From the NCBI RefSeq assembly GCF_019649055.1, contig NW_026570263.1:868001-932000 (forward strand): a DNA stretch of 64,000 bases. Reading direction: 5' to 3'. Within the stretch, counting starts at the first letter, position 1. Every line of letters begins with the position of its first letter. The notes below the pieces were generated by a model. The model saw nothing but the letters and a program-made list of their open reading frames with translations. It did no database searches and was not told the origin of the DNA. The DNA is from Paramacrobiotus metropolitanus (lineage: Eukaryota > Tardigrada > Eutardigrada > Parachela > Macrobiotidae). A program made the position numbers and the translations under genes. Below, piece after piece: positions 40,270 through 53,643 of this stretch.

Positions 40270-41984
40270 CTACAACGAGCCGGCGGCCGAGCCCGCGCCG
40301 GAAGTGGTCGGGCGCGCGCGCGGACGGAGGAAGCGCAGGGTGAGGCGCAGCGGGATGGGCTGCGCCAGGGACACCTGGAGAAAATGACGGAAGAGACGCT
40401 GACTGCGTAAATAAGAGGAAACGTCGAAGGTTCTCACCAGTAAGGCGTGGATCCAGTGGCCGAAGGTCCGGCTGCGCAGTCCCACCTGTCCACTCTCGTT
40501 AATTAGTCTAATAACGCACATCGGGCTGGTGTCCAGCGTTGGCGTACCTGCGAGAGGGTGTCGCGGGCGAAGGGCGCGGCGGGGACGATGAAGAAGGACT
40601 TGGCGAAGTTGCGCGTCAGTTTGGTCAGCACGGGTCCGGCCAGGACGCTCTGCAAGGAGTAGCGACGCTGAGTAAGCACGCTGCGCAACGGGAGAAGGGA
40701 GAGACTGACCTGCACGGTGATGCCGTGGTGGCGGCACTCGCTGTGCAGCGCCAGCGAGAAGAAGTCGACGCAGGCCTTGATGGCGCCGTACAGGGCGTAG
40801 TGCGGCAGCGGGTACACCGCCGCCAGCGAGGACAGGTTGACGATGACGCCGGCGCGGCGCTCCTTCATCCCCGGCAGCACCGCGTTCGTCAACTGCATTT
40901 CAGAGGCACGTGTCACACGGGGAAGACCAGTCGGAGTACACCAGGTTACCCACCATAAACATGGACATGAGGTTGACGTGCAGCATGTCCAGGCACGTCT
41001 GCAATGCGCCACGAATAGTGTCAACCGACGCATTGTAGCACATTCGCGGGTTGCAGTTGAAGAAGAACATTGCCACCGACTGACCTGCTCCATGTTGGAC
41101 GCGCTGCCGAAGGCGCCCGAGACGCCGTCCACCATGCCCAGGGCGTTGACTGCAAACATAATTACATGCGGTCATCATGGATTCATGTGGACAAGGCATC
41201 GGCAGAGAGCAGGAGATCCAGCACTTTGACCTACCGAGGATGTCGACGCGGATGCGCGCCAGACGCTGGCGCATGCGCTGGTAGTCCTCGACGCCGGCCC
41301 GACTGAAGTCCATCACCAGCATGTCCGCCTTGACGTGGAAGGCCGCCTCTGCCGAGACAACAGCTGCAGCGCTGCTACAGTTAATCAACCCATCAAGCGC
41401 ATCGCCCCCTACCGATCTCGCGCGCCACCATGTCCAGCTTCTCGGCGTTCCGTCCCACCACGATGACGTTGACGCCGCGGCGGGCCAACTACCAACAGTT
41501 CGCGTCAGCGTCACGAGAACCTGTCATGTTTCGATGCGAGCACAGACGGCGTACCTCTTTGGCGAAGGCCAGACCCAGTCCCTCATTGCCCCCCGAGACC
41601 ACTGCAGGACACACAAGACACGCTTACCAACCTGCTCCAGTACAGCTGATGCAATTGCAGCGACGACTGAGTGACTGACTGGCCAATAAGATTGCAAGCC
41701 TGCACCTACTTGCCTGCCCATCCCGTTCCCGATCCTGAACCCGTTGCGCCGTGGTCGTCGCGCGTCAGTTTGGCCAGGTTGATGCCCAGCCGCAGCGGCC
41801 CGGCCAGGAAGTAGGAGACGGATCCGCGCAGCAGCGCCCAGCCGCCCCGCGCGACCCAGTACCCGAGGGAGGCCGCCCCTACCGCCGCCAGCAGCGACTT
41901 CACACTGGCGTCCCACTGCAGCGCCGCGCCGGCCCCCCGCAGTCGCCGCAGCGCCTTCACGCCCGCTTCCTGCAGATACGCCAT
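40270..41984 (-). CDS. Short-chain dehydrogenase/reductase, 17-beta-HSD12/HSD-like type, 342 aa
   Basis: Ten exons in transcript order: 41984-41741, 41601-41555, 41488-41413, 41348-41235, 41149-41085, 40998-40954, 40892-40710, 40649-40548, 40485-40438 and 40374-40270, all phases consistent. An N-terminal hydrophobic stretch (about 28-65) suggests ER membrane attachment. The Rossmann cofactor motif reads VVSGGNEGLGLAFAKE, matching TGxxxGxG with Ser in place of Thr. The NNxG block reads LVNALG. The catalytic triad is present: NLSS, then Tyr and Lys in YALYGAIK. The late block VGLRSRTFGHWIHALL resembles the C-terminal part of 17-beta-hydroxysteroid dehydrogenase 12 / 3-ketoacyl-CoA reductase. 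Probable NADP-linked reduction of ketosteroids or 3-ketoacyl-CoA; HSDL1-like function is the alternative given the altered motifs. The 3' end is convergent with the hormone gene. Confidence 0.87.
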
Positions 41985-43421
41985 CCCCGGCCGCCTTCTC
42001 TACCCCTCCATTCACCGCCGCATCGCTGCGTCCAGCGGGCAGGGACGCTCTTGGGTCTTGGCACAATGAAGAAGAGCTTCGTCGTCTCGCTATCGCAGCA
42101 TCACGCGAACCCAACACTGATAATTCCTTCTGCAAGTTATGCTAGAGATATTCCTAATTTCCAGCGTGCAAATGCTGCGTGCGTTCTCGACTCCACAGAA
42201 ATGAGCAAATAAAGTACAAAATACAAACCATAAAGTTAATAAAGTGTATTCTTATTCTGTGATAGTTTGCCAAATACGAGGTAAATTTCAATTGCTGTCA
42301 GAAATCTGCAAATGCCTGTTATCACGGTGTATGCTGCAACCGCCCAAGACGGCGTCGACATATCGAAATGTCCCTATTCTGCAATATGTCAGTCGCGCTG
42401 TTTTTGTCTGGATTCCTTGAATTTAAATCCATTTCGACCTACGTACTTGTTTATTCCCGTTTATCCCCTTTTATTTTCCTGGATAAGCCTCATATCGTTC
42501 AGGATCCCATGGTTGCCGATACCGATTCAGCATAGAGGTAAACACTGCCTATGAGGCTATGGCCTATGACGATGTGTTCTTGAGATGGAATACAAAATTG
42601 GCACTCAGCATTTAAATACAGTAAATTGCATTTTTATATTTTTCCAAATATCTTCGTTTAAGCGAATGGTTTCCTGCCGTATGGATCGTTTTTGGCAATA
42701 TCCCGTCGGCATAACGTGCATTAGTACCGTTATGGCGTTATTACCGTAGATATTTTACTAAATAAAATGACTCAATATTTAACAAATTGCAAAATTAAGT
42801 ACTCTGTAAATGCATTTGTTTTTGCCCAATTTTATGCTGCAAGGCTGCAGTTGCAAACCCATGTAAACAAAAACAGCACTTTGTACTCAAACAGCGCAGG
42901 CGTTGTGCTGCTGCGTACAACTGTCTTCACTTGGCAGTGCACACTGCACTCATGCGCACGTACCGGTCTGATGCTGCGGCTTTAATTGGCCAGTTTTTTG
43001 TACGTGGTACTGGTAGAGGCGGTGCGATGCGTACGTACGTACACATCGCACTGCACTGAAGGCCAAAATGGAGTTGACTGGCTGGTGCAGTTTAGTCGAG
43101 GCAGTGCAGCATTCATTACAGCTGACAGGAAGCGATCCGCTTGCTAATCGGGCAAATCTGTGCCGTGCAAGTGCTGGATGGCGTGCATCCATTCAGCTGA
43201 CTCGGTGGCGCCGTGAATTTATTGTTGACACTAGCCACTTCCGGGCAAGTGCCCAAGTACAGCGTTATCGAGAGTTGTTCATCGCTCTTCTCCCGTCATT
43301 CTAGACAGTCATATTCGGCCCGTCTGATTAAAAGCGGCAAGTAGGCAAACACTCGCCAGATTGCGCCTTCCTCTTCACACTCCTCTTCGCGATGATCCCC
43401 CGCTAGTAGCCAGCGTCCGCC
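41985..43421. other. Intergenic region between divergent genes, no gene seen
   Basis: This separates the dehydrogenase (-) from the glucosidase (+). Open frames are short and unsupported. Confidence 0.55.
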
Positions 43422-46400
43422 ATGGAACGGGATGCGAGCAGCTACAGCTGCGAGCAGATGCTGCTGGCCAGCAGCCCGGCCACCGCCTGCGGCCGGCAGC
43501 TGTCGGTCCTGGTGTGCCGGCGCGCCGCCGACGGCCGCCTAATCGTCAAGCGGCCGACGCACTGCAGCACCGGCGTCCTGGCCGTCCTCTGCGCCTGCCT
43601 CTTCGGCCTCTTCCTCATCTTCTTGTCCCTCTTTCTCCTGGACCCCCACCTCCGTCGCTCCGCGGCCCCGCCGACCCTCCCGGCGCAATCCCTGCCGGTG
43701 GTCGACGAGTTCAGTCTGAAGGTGATTATTCTGGAGCAGAGCGGCGTGGAGGAGGAGGCGGGTGTCCCGCAGCACAACGCCACGTCGCGGCGGACGAGCG
43801 CCGTCAACGGCAGCGACGTGTGCTGGGAAGTGGAGGAGCGGTTCGACTGCATGCCGGGCGCCGGCGCCGCGCAGGAGGCGTGCGAGGCGCGCGGGTGCTG
43901 CTGGCGGCCGCCGGACGCGCAGGCGGAGGCGGAGGAGCAGCGCGGACGCCGGAAAAAGGGCCCGCAGCATCTCGGCGTGCCCTACTGCTTCTATCCCTTC
44001 GGTAAGTACAAATGACGCCACTTAACTTAATTAACCACGGTAAAGTGAAAAATGTTGCCGTGTACTCGTGTGTTTCTATTACGTTTGTGGTACGAGTATG
44101 GGTGGATTTGCCGGTTGTAAATTGTAACAGCCAGCGCGCGTTAATCAAATATGGGACCGGCTGCGGGCTGCTGATTGAGTTGGTTTAATATCATCGGGAT
44201 GCGTCCCTTGGCGCTGCGGGTACGGAGCGGAAATTAAGCCCGCGTCAATCAACATAATAAGCAGCACATCTCGTGTACACTACTTCGCGCTGGGATCGGT
44301 AAACCGCGGTATATAACAGAATAGAGTAGTGCATCTGGAGGTGTCGCGCTGTGCGTGCCGGCGCGGTTAGATTGGAGCTTAGAATAGCGCAGCTAATCGA
44401 CTTCCGTTTGCCGCAATTAACACCTATTCCCGGCTGCGTTCGGGCGTATACGCATTACGCAGGCGCGCCTTGTGAGTTGCTGTTTGCAAACTACAGTACG
44501 TATGTTTTTTTTGGGGGGATACAGTTGCAGTGAAGTAAAATGCGCGTTTATTTATCCACATTTCGCGTTGTAGATTAACATAAAGCTAGTGATAATGCTT
44601 ATATAGATATTCCATTTTTACGAAAAATTCAGTAGTTCAACAGTAGCAGTATTATTTAGTCAGTCGTACTATTATTTATTGACTTATTATTATATGCAGT
44701 ACGAGGTGTTTAGTCAGCTGTCTATAGGAAGATGATTTCTGGAACAGCGGGATACGAGTACATATGTACATATCTGTATTTTATTTACATTATGTAGAGC
44801 AAATCGTTAAATGCGTTAATGAATGGTAAGTATTGCAAAGGTGAACGCTCAGACAACAAACTGATATTTATGCCATATCCCATATACAATAATGATGTAT
44901 GTCTTTGCATTGCGCATTTTAAAGTGTACTATATGCATCTGCATAATTATGTATATGTTGTATATGTATTATTATGTATATATTATATAATTATGTATAT
45001 ATGTTTGAGATTTAGCGGAAGACTAGCTAATACATTTCAATAATCCAGCGAATGATTTCTGGTCTATGGTTTGCATAATATCTATACGAGTATAGATATT
45101 AAAAACTGCAGTACTACGTACGAGCGCATTTTACAATTTGTACGTACATGGTACAGTTATAATAATTTGGGAAAAATGTTTGAACATCAGATGGAATTTG
45201 GTTGTACATGGTTTTTTATGCTTCAATGTCGGAGTGAAGGTGCGGCATTTTATCGGGGCTTAAGGTGCACCGTGCAGGGAATTCGAGCTGCGTTATAGGC
45301 GAGTAAGGCAACCGGAAGTTGGCCGGTTGCATGTACATGTAGCGTTTAAATAGCGAGAGCATCGTTAGCGGAATCCGCCAAGACGTGGCCCGGCAAAAAA
45401 AACGTTGGCGGTACGTGTGTGTATTTTGTTGGCGAGCGGGTGATTGCTGGGTTGGGCAGTGGGACATGCGGGAATTTAAGGATACAGTGTATGCGATATA
45501 GGCGATACATATATTGGATAAGACGTTGAATTTGCCAGCTGAGCGCATCTTGTCAGTGGGCATAATCCGCCGCGATGCTGCTAAATGCGCCAGAATAATG
45601 CACCTAAATCCCGGCCCGGCATCGATCGCTGTTATTGCCGCGCGATCGATGCGGCCTGACTGCCGGGATAAGCCTGATATATAGCTGTTGGAAAACGTTG
45701 GCTGCGTGCCGCTCCATGCTCCAACGAGCAGGATCCGTGTCCATCGCGGTGCGACGATAAGCGGCCGCATTGTCACTGATCCCGGCGCCGTTTTCATTTA
45801 CTGCCCGGGATTTAATGTAATTACACGCACTGCACCAAACCAACCAACACCCCGCGGCAGACGAAAACCCGCTTCTTTACTAGCTTCCCGCTGCCGTTGC
45901 TGCTATATATAACGTTCCTCGCGGCTAATTGAGCGGCAGGAATATTAGCGCGTTTTCTCCTTCATGCGCCTCGTTAATGCGGTGAAAGCGCTTAATCTAC
46001 CTGACAGCCGGAACCGTTAATCACTCTCCAACGTCAACCGGTACATTTACCGGCGGGATGATGGGAAAATGGGCCAATTACGCCAGCCCGGCCGCGTCCG
46101 TTGCCGGCGCAAGATTGTGTATAGTTTTCCTAATGGAACAAATGTTCATGCACACAAAGCTGTAAAAAAAATATTGATCAGCGGATTATTGTTCGGCATG
46201 CGCGGTAAATTTCCGCGGTATGTACATGCGGTATGTACATAGGTGTAGATGCACCGGCACGGATCAGTTGAAAAGGCCGCATCCGGCGCATTGTCAGCCC
46301 TGATCGATGCGTAACGCATCCCGGTGCCGGTGTAAATGCCGGTGCAAGATCAGATTATTGTAGCCCGATCCGTGCCACTTGAGGCGCCTTTGTGCGCCCA

Positions 46401-49400
46401 CACAAAGGTCATCAGCGGCTTGTGTTAGGAGAAATGTATAGCCGGTAAACAAGGTGTTAAGGAGGATGAATGGCCCGGCGTGATTGAAGTGGCCTCTTGG
46501 CACTTATCCGGGACGACGGCGTTCGCACCTGCTGCGCAGTCATGCGATTGATCTTGCAGATTATCCCGCCTACGAGCTGCGGGATTACACCGCCACCCCC
46601 ACCGGCTTCGCCGGCCTCCTGCGGCGCGACACGGCCGCTTTTCCGCGCTACCCGGACCCTGTCGAATGGCTGCGGCTGAGCGTGGACTTCGAGGATGTCG
46701 GGCGGCTGCGGGTGAAGCTGGGCGACGCCAACAGCAGCCGCTACGAGGTGCCGCTGCCCCCGCTGGCCGACGCGCCCCGCGGGCGGCCGCCCAATCCGCT
46801 GTACGTGTTCAACGTCACGCGGCGGCCGTTTTCCTTCCGCGTCAGCCGGCGCGACAGCGGACGGGTTCTGCTGGACACCGCTGCCGGAAGTCTGGCCTTC
46901 TACGACCAGTTCATCGAGATGTCCTCGTTTTTACCCACACGGTAAGAACAGTGTTCCTAGTGCCACATGGAGTGCCTGTCAACACTGCACTTAAAGACTT
47001 CCTCTTGAAATTAATCACTCCTGAGTAGCTGCCGGCATCTGCCGCCGGAAGTGCACTACCGTCTTGTCATATATGCCTTTATATTAACCAATGCCCAAGT
47101 AGTTTATTTTCGGGGATTAAGTGCGTCCGCCGGCACCGGAAGTCCATGTGCTTTTTTTCTATCTAATTGTTCTGGGAATTGGGTAGGTATATTTACGGGT
47201 TGGGCGAGCACAGCGAGCGACTGGTGCACTCGGTGGACTACACCCGGCTGACCTTCTTCGCCTCCGACGTGCAGCCGGGCCCCAACCTGCCCCTGTACGG
47301 CGCCCACCCGCTGTACGTGGCGCTGGAGGGCCCGCCGGAAGGGCGCGCCCACGGCGTCTTCCTGCGCAACTCCAACGCCATGGACGTCATCCTGACGCCG
47401 GCGCCGGCCATCACCTTCCGCACCGTGGGCGGTGTCCTGGACCTGTACCTCTTCCTGGGGCCCAGTCCCAAGGAGGTCCTGCAGCAGTACGTGCAGCTGG
47501 TGGGCCGGCCGGCGCTGCCGCCCTACTGGGCGCTCGGCTTCCATCTTTGCCGCTTCGGCTACGGCTCCCTCAACCGCACGCGGGAGGTCATGCAGCGCAA
47601 CATCGACGCCGGCATTCCCCTAGACGTTCAGGTGGATTTTACGCAGATGCCGCTGCTACAGAACTGAATAATGTTCACTATTACTGTATGTGGTCTAATT
47701 ACAGTGGAACGACATTGATTACATGGATAAGAGCCGCGATTTCAGCTACGACCACGACAAATTCAACGGGCTACCCGAGTTTGTCAAGCAGCTGCACGAC
47801 GCCGGCATGCACTACGTGAGCCAAACTGACACAAACCGTTATTCCCTTGATGACAGTTGTATAATGTATGTATCTGTAGGTGGTCATAACGGACCCGGGC
47901 ATCAGCGCCGTGGAGACGCCCGGCACATACCCGCCCTTCGACGCCGGTGTGGCCATGGACGTCTTCGTCAAGAACGCCTCCGGGGGCCTGCTGCGGGGCC
48001 GCGTGTGGACCGGCGACATGACCGTCTTCCCGGACTTCACCCATCCCAACGCCAGCGCCTACTGGACGCAGCAGATCGCCGACTTCCACCAGGAGGTGCC
48101 CTTTGACGGCCTCTGGATCGACATGGTACCGTCGATGCATTTCCGCTATTAACGGATTAATTAACAGGTTAATGCTGCCGTTGGTAGAACGAGCCGTCCA
48201 ACTTCGTGGACGGCAGCGTTGAGGGCTGTCCGGCGTCGCCTCTGGAGGACCCGCCCTACCTCCCACACGTCCTCCATGACACGCTGAAGGCCAAGACCAT
48301 CTGCATGACAGCGCGCCAGCACCTGGGCCGCCACTACGATTTACACAACCTCTACGGCATCTCCGAAACGATGGCCACCCGCGACGCTTTGCTGGCGCTG
48401 CAGCCCAATTCCCGGCCATTCATCATCAGTCGCTCCAGCTTCAGTGGACAGGGACGCTACTCCGGTAAGCGAAGCTTTCTGGTGGTGGTTTAATGGCGCT
48501 TAATGCTGCCGGTTAATATAAAGGTCACGACAGATGTGGACTATGAATTGTTATTTATTTTATACATATAACCGAACCTTTACCTTTATATATGTATGAC
48601 CTTTATATATAAAACAAATGACCTTTACATATATATATTTAAATGACCTTTATATATATAAAATTTTGCTAAAGGTATTAAGTGACCTTTATATGCAGTT
48701 TCCGTATTCACTGATCTTTAATTATACGTATAAATATATATAAAGAGTTGACCTTTATGTATATAGATTCCGCCCAGTGTAAAAGGCCACTGAAAAGTCT
48801 TGTTAATAATACCAAGATAAATATAAATGGCGGTTAATGTAAAGGTCACTGGACGGGCGACGTGCCGTCGACATGGGAGGCCATGCAGCGCAGCATCCCC
48901 TCCATCCTGACCTTCAACATGTTCGGCGTGCCGCTGGTGGGCGCGGACATCTGCGGCTTCAACGGCAACACGACAGTGGAGCTGTGCCAGCGCTGGCAGC
49001 AGCTGGGCGCCTTCTACCCCTTCGCGCGCAACCACAACAGCCTGGGCCAGACGGACCAGGACCCGGCGGCCTTCCCGCCGGACGTGGTGCGCTCCAGTCG
49101 CGAGGCCCTGCAGATCCGCTACCGCCTCCTCCCCTACTACTACAGCCTCTTCTTCCGCGCGGCCCTCAACGGCGCCACCGTCGTCCGGCCGCTCTTCCTG
49201 CAGTTCCCCACCGACCCGGCCACCTTCCCCGTCGACTGGCAGTTCATGGTGGGCGGGGGGCTCCTGGTGTCGCCGGTGCTCGCCCAGGGCGCCACCGAGG
49301 TCCTGGCCTACTTCCCGGCCGGGCGCTGGTTCGACTTCTACACCGGGGAGGCGCTGAACAGCGCCGGGGAGTCGGTGCGGCTGGAGGCGCCCCTCGACAA

Positions 49401-49821
49401 GATCCAGCTGCACGTCTGGGGCGGCGCCATCCTCCCGACGCAGTCGCCGTTATCCACCACCGCCGCCACCCGCACCCAGCCCTTCCATTTATTAGTGGGG
49501 CTCAACGCCAACGGCAGCGCCCTGGGCGAGCTGTACTGGGACGACGGGGCGCGGGGCGACGCCCTGGAGGCGGGGGCCTACTCCCTGGTGCAGTTCCAGC
49601 TGAAGCAGGACGTCCTGCAGTCCAAGGTGCTGCGCGCCGGCTTCGCGCCCCTCCCGCTGCTGGACGGGCTGACCGTCTTCGGGATGCGGGGCCGGCCGCG
49701 CGCCCTCCGCGTGCACGACGAGGCGCTGGACTTCCTGTTCGACGAGCGGCACGGGGTGTTGCTGGTCAAGGGACTGGAGATGGATCTGCTGACGGGGTTC
49801 ATGATGCGCTTCGTCTTCTGA
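43422..49821 (+). CDS. Family 31 alpha-glucosidase with trefoil domain and type II membrane anchor, 1005 aa
   Basis: Seven exons: 43422-44001, 46560-46941, 47187-47631, 47705-47815, 47880-48125, 48188-48464 and 48845-49821; phases agree. A cytosolic N-terminus is followed by one hydrophobic segment (about 48-72, LAVLCACLFGLFLIFLSLFLL), giving a type II topology as in sucrase-isomaltase. A P-type trefoil follows (about 128-190: CWEVEERFDC...GCCW...YCFYPFG). The GH31 domain shows YGLGEH, the nucleophile context WIDMNEPSNF (Asp at exon 5 end), RPFIISRS, and the acid/base context GHWTGD. The enzyme hydrolyses terminal alpha-1,4/1,6-glucosidic bonds of maltose, glycogen or starch fragments. Length is close to lysosomal acid glucosidase (952), and only one catalytic unit is present, not two as in intestinal maltases. 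Intron 6 is packed with TGACCTTTATATA words. Confidence 0.94.
48515..48850. repeat. Cluster of seven AAAGGTCA/TGACCTTT octamers in GH31 intron 6
   Basis: Exact octamers lie at 48520, 48597, 48619, 48644, 48683, 48749 and 48841, two as AAAGGTCA and five as TGACCTTT, set in TATATA-rich DNA. The last overlaps the splice acceptor and first bases of exon 7. AAAGGTCA is the known NR4A (NGFI-B) response element sequence. Confidence 0.85.
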
Positions 49822-50949
49822 GCATCACACTCACAGTTCACTCACCGTCAGCTGACCGGCAGCGGAAGCTGGCCAGATGCCCCTTCTTGCCTTCTGTCTT
49901 GTACGATAGATTCACAATGATAATTGATACGGTTCTGTTCTCAAAGGATTCTTTTCTGTATTTTCATTGTAACGCGGTTACGTTATATATGGACGCTGGA
50001 GTTAAGAAGTAAAAAAGTGCAAATTTCTGCTTTCGTACAGTAATTTTTTCAGCTGACGTGGAGTTGACCTTAAGGTTAGTGTGAATGCGGTTTACTTGCC
50101 AGAATCCTCCTGTGCAGTATTTATGCATCCTTCTATGCATTATTGACCTACAGCCTCAAAATTGTGCCAGTTTCTGAGTAGATGAAAATATGAAAGCCAA
50201 GAAGAAAACTATCCCAATAAGATTTATTTTTTAATAATTTATTTTAAACGGTAATTTAAATTTTTTTAAAAATTTAAATTACCGTTTAGAATTAAAAAAA
50301 CCTAGTGGACCGGATCGGACGTGATGTAGCTCTGTCCACCGGCCAGCCACGTCCCAAAGACTTTTTCCGGCAGTGTTTGTCGATCCAGATTCAAAGAAGA
50401 AACGCGCTGAGTGTGATGAGCACGTTGCCGGAAACGGAAAACATAGCAGAAGTGCTTTTTTTGTGTGTTTAGTTCCGTTTTTACTTTTCAGTTATTTATG
50501 TTTCCCGGTTATGTTTTTATACAATCTTGTTATTCAAAAGAAGTTGTGACAATTTGACGCCTATGTTTTCTTACGATGATTTAAATTGGAAAAACATTTT
50601 TGTTGGTAACAGCCATTTTCGTCCGCTTTCTGCTGAACTGTTTAAAAAATGACCAAGTACAGTACTGTACATATCTCCAACCGCCATCGAGTTGCGACTA
50701 CGTTCTGGATGCTGCTTGTTAGCAGCGTATGTATACTCATACACGCCACACGCTGCTGTTGTGGCTTGCAGTGGATTTTGAAAATTGTATCTGCCCATCT
50801 CCCATTTTTATTTTTGCACATTTTCCTTCTTTTTGCAGTTTTGGTTTTTCAGTTTGGATGTAAAATTTACGTGAAGTGTATGCATTTTTCTACGTGCGAT
50901 AATATTCTTCTAGTCTGATTCCCTGTAAAGAGCTGAGCAGCGCAGCGGG
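49822..50949. other. Intergenic, with a perfect AT-rich palindrome
   Basis: This holds the GH31 3' UTR and Arp2 promoter region. The only structured element seen is the inverted repeat at 50245-50288. No coding exon is seen. Confidence 0.55.
50245..50288. repeat. Perfect 21-bp inverted repeat, 2-bp spacer
   Basis: The left arm is TAAACGGTAATTTAAATTTTT (50245-50265, 21 bases) and the right arm 50268-50288 is its exact reverse complement. It could extrude as a cruciform or represent a foldback element end. Confidence 0.9.
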
Positions 50950-53181
50950 ATGGATGCACAAGGTCGGAAAGTGATCGTGTGCGACAATGGAACAGGCGTG
51001 AGTACTGACTTATCGAGTGGCTCCTTCGTTGGCCCAGATCATTTCACGCGGGCATGATTGCAGTTCGTCAAGTGCGGATTCGCTGGCAGCAACTTCCCCG
51101 CGCACATCTTCCCCTCGATGGTGGGCCGGCCCATCATCCGCGCGGACACCAAAGTGGGCGACATCGAAGTGAAGGTAGGTGGGTCGCGCGGGCTGGCTAA
51201 ACGCGGCGCACGCCGTCAGTTGCCTGTCCCTCGTATGTCAGCACCGTAGGCCAGTACAGGGTTACCATCATAGCCGTGTGTCGAAGAACCAGAAAACAAG
51301 TAAGATTGTAGCATGAGTGATGGAGAATGAGAGTGGGATGGGGTTGCAGGATCTGATGGTGGGGGAGGAGGCCAGCCAGCTGCGGCACATGCTGGAGATC
51401 AACTACCCCATGGACAACGGGATCGTGCGCAACTGGGAGGACATGCTGCACGTGTGGGACCACACCTTCGGGCCCGCCTGCCTCGACGTCAACCCGCGCG
51501 ACTGCAAGATCCTCCTCACTGAACCGCCGATGAATCCCCTCAAGAACCGCGAGAAGATGATCGAGGTGCGTCGCTGTATGAGGAATTTTTTAAATCAAAT
51601 TTTAAATTATTTTAATGTGAAATTAAATCAACCAAAATTATATCAGCAAGAAAATTGACTAAAACCAGCTTGAAAATTCCTGATAAAAATTCAATGTAAA
51701 CTGAGTTAAATTAAATTAAATTGAATTAATGTTAACAAACAATCTAGCAGAATTATGTTGACTGAAAAAATTAAGCTTAATTAAACTGATCAGTTTTGGT
51801 GCCTAAAAATTCAGTTTAAATGTTAATGTGAAATTAAATCAACCAAAGTTATATTGGCAATAAAACTGGCTAAAATCAGCTTAAAAATTCGTGACGACAA
51901 AAAAATCCAGTTTAAACTGAGTTATAATAAATTAAATTGAATTAATGTTCACCAAAAATCAGGCAAAATAATGTTGACCGAAAAAATGGAGTTTAGTTAA
52001 ATTAAAGAGATTCGATGCGTAAAAATGTAATTTTAAATGAAATTAAATTGGTGATTGATGGGGGAAAAATCCGTTGTAGGTGATGTTTGAGAAGTACGGC
52101 TTCGAGGCGTGCTACATCGCCATCCAGGCGGTGCTGACGCTGTACGCGCAGGGCCTGCTGACGGGCGTCGTGGTGGACTCGGGGGACGGCGTGACGCACA
52201 TCTGCCCGGTGTACGAGGGCTTCTCGCTGCCGCACCTGACCAAGCGCCTGGACATTGCCGGCCGCGACATCACGCGCTACCTCATCAAGGTAGGCGGTCT
52301 TGTGCACCCGCGGGGGGCTGCACTGACGACACTGCTGCTTGTAGTTGTTGTTGCTGCGCGGCTACGCCTTCAACCACACGGCCGACTTCGAGACGGTGCG
52401 CATGATGAAGGAGAAGCTGTGCTACGTGGCCTACAACGTGGAGCAGGAGAAGAAGCTGGCGCTGGAGACCACCGTCCTCGTCCAGCCCTACATGGTACGT
52501 TCTCCGCTCCTTTATTCTGTTTCTCCCGGCTGTGATGTCATCCTCCGTGTCTGGACGCTTGCGTGACAGCATACACTTCTAAGAAGCTCTGAGCCGCCTT
52601 TTTAATTTTACATTAATCTTGAAAATACAAATCGCAGCGGGAATAAGAAGGAAATGATATGTTTATAGTTGCCGGACGGGCGCGTGATTAAGTTGTCGTC
52701 GGAGCGGTTCGAGGCGCCCGAGGCGTTGTTCGAGCCGCACCTGATCAACGTGGAGGGCGTGGGGATGGCCGAGCTGCTCTTCAACACCATCCAGTCGGCC
52801 GACATGGACACCCGCCCCGAGTTCTACAAGCACATCGTCTTGTCGGGCGGCTCCACCATGTACCCGGGGCTCCCGAGCCGGCTGGAGCGGGAGATCAAGC
52901 AGCTGTATCTGGAGCGCGTGCTCAAGGGCGACGCCGAGCGGCTGGCGGTGAGAAAGTTATCTTTAATGTCTAACCGATGATTTTTGAATGGCCGTTGTTT
53001 GTAGAAGTTCAAGATCCGCATCGAGGACCCCCCGCGACGCAAACACATGGTGTTCATGGGCGGCGCGGTGCTGGCGGAGGTGATGAAGAACAAGGAGGAC
53101 TTTTGGATGCACCGCAAGGACTACGAGGAGCGCGGACTGCGCGGCGTCATGGAGAAGCTGGGCGTCCGCGCCGCCAGCTGA
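50950..53181 (+). CDS. Arp2: Actin-related protein 2 (Arp2/3 complex), 396 aa
   Basis: Seven exons, all starting and ending in phase 0: 50950-50997, 51064-51174, 51350-51565, 52080-52289, 52345-52494, 52669-52947 and 53005-53181. The protein follows Arp2 throughout: [12 protein letters not shown] (phosphate loop 1), [54 protein letters not shown] (phosphate loop 2), [36 protein letters not shown] and [20 protein letters not shown]. Length is near human Arp2 (394). The protein binds ATP and, with Arp3, nucleates branched actin filaments in the cytoplasm. The DSGDG and GGSTMYPG motifs are intact, so ATP binding is expected. Introns are short except intron 3, which is about 510 bp of degenerate AT-rich repeats. 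Confidence 0.97.
51566..52079 (+). repeat. Degenerate ~180-bp AT-rich tandem repeat in Arp2 intron 3
   Basis: Phrases such as 'tgtgaaattaaatcaacc', 'ggctaaaa-cagctt' and 'gttaacaaacaatc/gttcaccaaaaatc' recur about 240 and 190 bp apart. This suggests two to three diverged copies of an intron segment. Confidence 0.55.
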
Positions 53182-53519
53182 TCAACTGCCAGCTAAGCAC
53201 AACGGACATTTTCCTTCCTTTTTTTACTAAATTAATTGGCCAGCGGTGGGTTGTTTGTTTTGTTTTTATCCAGTTTTACTTTGTGATTCTCGGTGAGTTG
53301 CTTTACGCGTTGAGCATGGTTTTGTACGTTGGTTAACGGTTAATGGAATAATCTCGATTGCGAGAGAGTGTATCTGTACAGTGAATGGAGTGGACGAACG
53401 AAGCGTGTCACTGCGCCGTGTTAATTAATTATGCCCGGACAGACACAGTCAACCAGTGGCTTTTTTCAAGTTCAGCTAATGGCAGCCGGTCTGAGCGTGA
53501 AGAGTGTTAGTTAACAGGT

Positions 53520-53527
53520 TATATAAA
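53520..53527 (+). promoter_or_regulatory. TATA box of the Gly/Tyr-rich secreted gene
   Basis: TATATAAA lies 117 bp before the ATG at 53644. Its position suits a transcription start near 53550. Confidence 0.65.
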
Positions 53528-53643
53528 GCGTGCGTTGGGATCGTTGACAGCTTTTGCTGATCCGAAATTCACTCAGTTTACCCGAACGATTTAATTTATT
53601 TATTCAGTTTTGAATACTAATTGTATACGGTGATTTGAATAGA

